DNA of 24,699 bases from Legionella genomosp. 1. GTDB lineage: Bacteria; Pseudomonadota; Gammaproteobacteria; Legionellales; Legionellaceae. Positions within the stretch are counted from its first letter, which is position 1, and every line of letters begins with the position of its first letter. A program made the translations under genes and the position numbers. The stretch covers positions 1 to 24,699 of the forward strand of contig CAMBDN010000008.1 of NCBI GenBank assembly GCA_945865355.1, given 5' to 3'. A model generated the notes under the pieces. It saw nothing but the letters and a program-made list of their open reading frames with translations. It was not told the origin of the DNA and made no database searches. Positions 23,933-24,699 of the stretch are shown here, piece by piece.

Positions 23933-24699
23933 ATGGCTAAACGCAAAAGCGAAAGAATTCTGAAAAAAATGATAATACAACTACCAGAAAAGCCGAGTAT
24001 TAGATGGGGGCAGCGTTGTACTCGACTGCTGAAAAAATGTCGGATGCCGTTTGCTATCTCGTTGATTATTATCGCGGTCGTATTTAGTCTCTTTCGCGCT
24101 CTAACCCCATGGGCTAAACAATATAAAGGAGATGTTGAGCGACATTTATCGTTACTTATTGGTCAGCCGGTCAGCATCAATAGCATGGAAACGAGTTGGT
24201 ATTGGTTTGAGCCTGTTTTAAAGCTGAATCAAGTGACCGTATTAGATAATAACAACCATGTTTTAAAGTTGGCTAAACTGCTGGTTGGTATCAATTTATT
24301 TCGCTCATTATGGAATTGGAATATCCAGCCTGGAATTCTCTATGTTGATGATGTTCATTTAATATTGCGTCAAGTGAACAATTGCTGGCAAATTGATGGA
24401 CTGCGGCAAGATAGGGAGGTCACTACGCTAGAGCCTGAAGCTTATTTGCCTATATTAGGTTGGTTGTTAGGACAACAAAAAATAGTTATTAAAAATGTTT
24501 CAGCTTTGGTGCATTTTCAAGATGGTTCATTACTACCCTTTAGTGAATTCAATCTAACCGCTATCAATCGTAATGGTAACTACCGTTTAAAAGGTGAGGC
24601 TAAATTAGCGCAAACAATGGCAACGGAGTTGTTAGTCCTTGCTGATATGAAATTAAACCCGTCTGCTTTAAGCAAGGTGAGCGGCCATGCTTATTTCTC
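23933..24699 (+). CDS. yhdP: YhdP-like AsmA-superfamily protein (5' part; runs off the window)
   Basis: Partial gene, 255 complete codons, open to the window end with no stop. ATG 23933 has AAGGAG four bases upstream (23923-23928). The N-terminus is cytoplasmic and basic, then one membrane anchor (about residues 39-57, MPFAISLIIIAVVFSLFRAL), then the stretch TPWAKQYKGDVERHLS, IGQPVSINSMETSWYWFEPV and LKLNQVTVLD, characteristic of YhdP/DUF3971 proteins. YhdP is one of the large bridge-like AsmA proteins implicated in moving phospholipids to the outer membrane. Full members exceed 1200 residues, so most of the gene lies to the right. Family membership is clear; function is by homology. Confidence 0.85.
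   Translation, partial: MAKRKSERILKKMIIQLPEKPSIRWGQRCTRLLKKCRMPFAISLIIIAVVFSLFRALTPWAKQYKGDVERHLSLLIGQPVSINSMETSWYWFEPVLKLNQVTVLDNNNHVLKLAKLLVGINLFRSLWNWNIQPGILYVDDVHLILRQVNNCWQIDGLRQDREVTTLEPEAYLPILGWLLGQQKIVIKNVSALVHFQDGSLLPFSEFNLTAINRNGNYRLKGEAKLAQTMATELLVLADMKLNPSALSKVSGHAYF

Overview
The window looks like the chromosome of a gammaproteobacterium, most likely in the order Legionellales (Legionella, Coxiella, Aquicella and relatives). Three things point there: an outer-membrane protein of the Legionella major outer membrane protein (Lpg1974-like) type, a secreted beta-propeller protein whose N-terminal domain resembles one I recall from Legionellaceae and Coxiellaceae, and an effector-like protein with coiled-coil and membrane segments. 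Base composition appears moderately AT-rich. The assignment is inference, not proof. No phage, plasmid, CRISPR, rRNA or tRNA gene was seen, and no stretch over 300 bases lacks a gene.

Layout. 39-755 (+): flagellar sigma factor FliA, alone at the left edge. 769-3956 (-): a compact three-gene envelope cluster (beta-barrel protein, secreted Cys-rich beta-propeller, Legionella-type OMP) behind one plausible promoter. 4050-6491 (-): a large membrane protein with a spermidine-synthase-like methyltransferase-fold domain between two blocks of membrane segments. 6664-9264 (+): prfB, with a classic +1 programmed frameshift, overlapping lysS. 9270-9412: a compound inverted repeat. 9420-13356 (-): class I ribonucleotide reductase nrdA-nrdB, whose promoter region carries a NrdR-like box and a perfect DnaA box. 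13570-15807: a divergent pair, a secreted phosphodiester glycosidase-like protein (-) and pmbA/tldE (+).

15810-23836 keeps the enterobacterial-type gene order infA ... trxB, ftsK, lolA, rarA. Between infA and trxB, where E. coli has aat and cydCD, this window has a secreted polysaccharide deacetylase and an unrecognised 459-residue protein with effector-like architecture. A second copy of the compound repeat follows rarA, and the window ends inside a yhdP-like (AsmA superfamily) gene.

How the genes relate. Much of the window is housekeeping: translation (RF2, LysRS, IF-1), dNTP supply (NrdAB, with thioredoxin reductase as electron source through thioredoxin), chromosome segregation and fork rescue (FtsK, RarA) and envelope biogenesis (LolA, YhdP). 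Lineage-specific material lies in two places: the 0.8-4.0 kb envelope cluster and the 16.1-18.5 kb insertion. The best candidate for something undescribed is the 17125-18504 protein. It has His and Cys motifs that could form a permuted papain-like site, a coiled coil, a C-terminal hydrophobic hairpin and an acidic tail like those of type IVB effectors.
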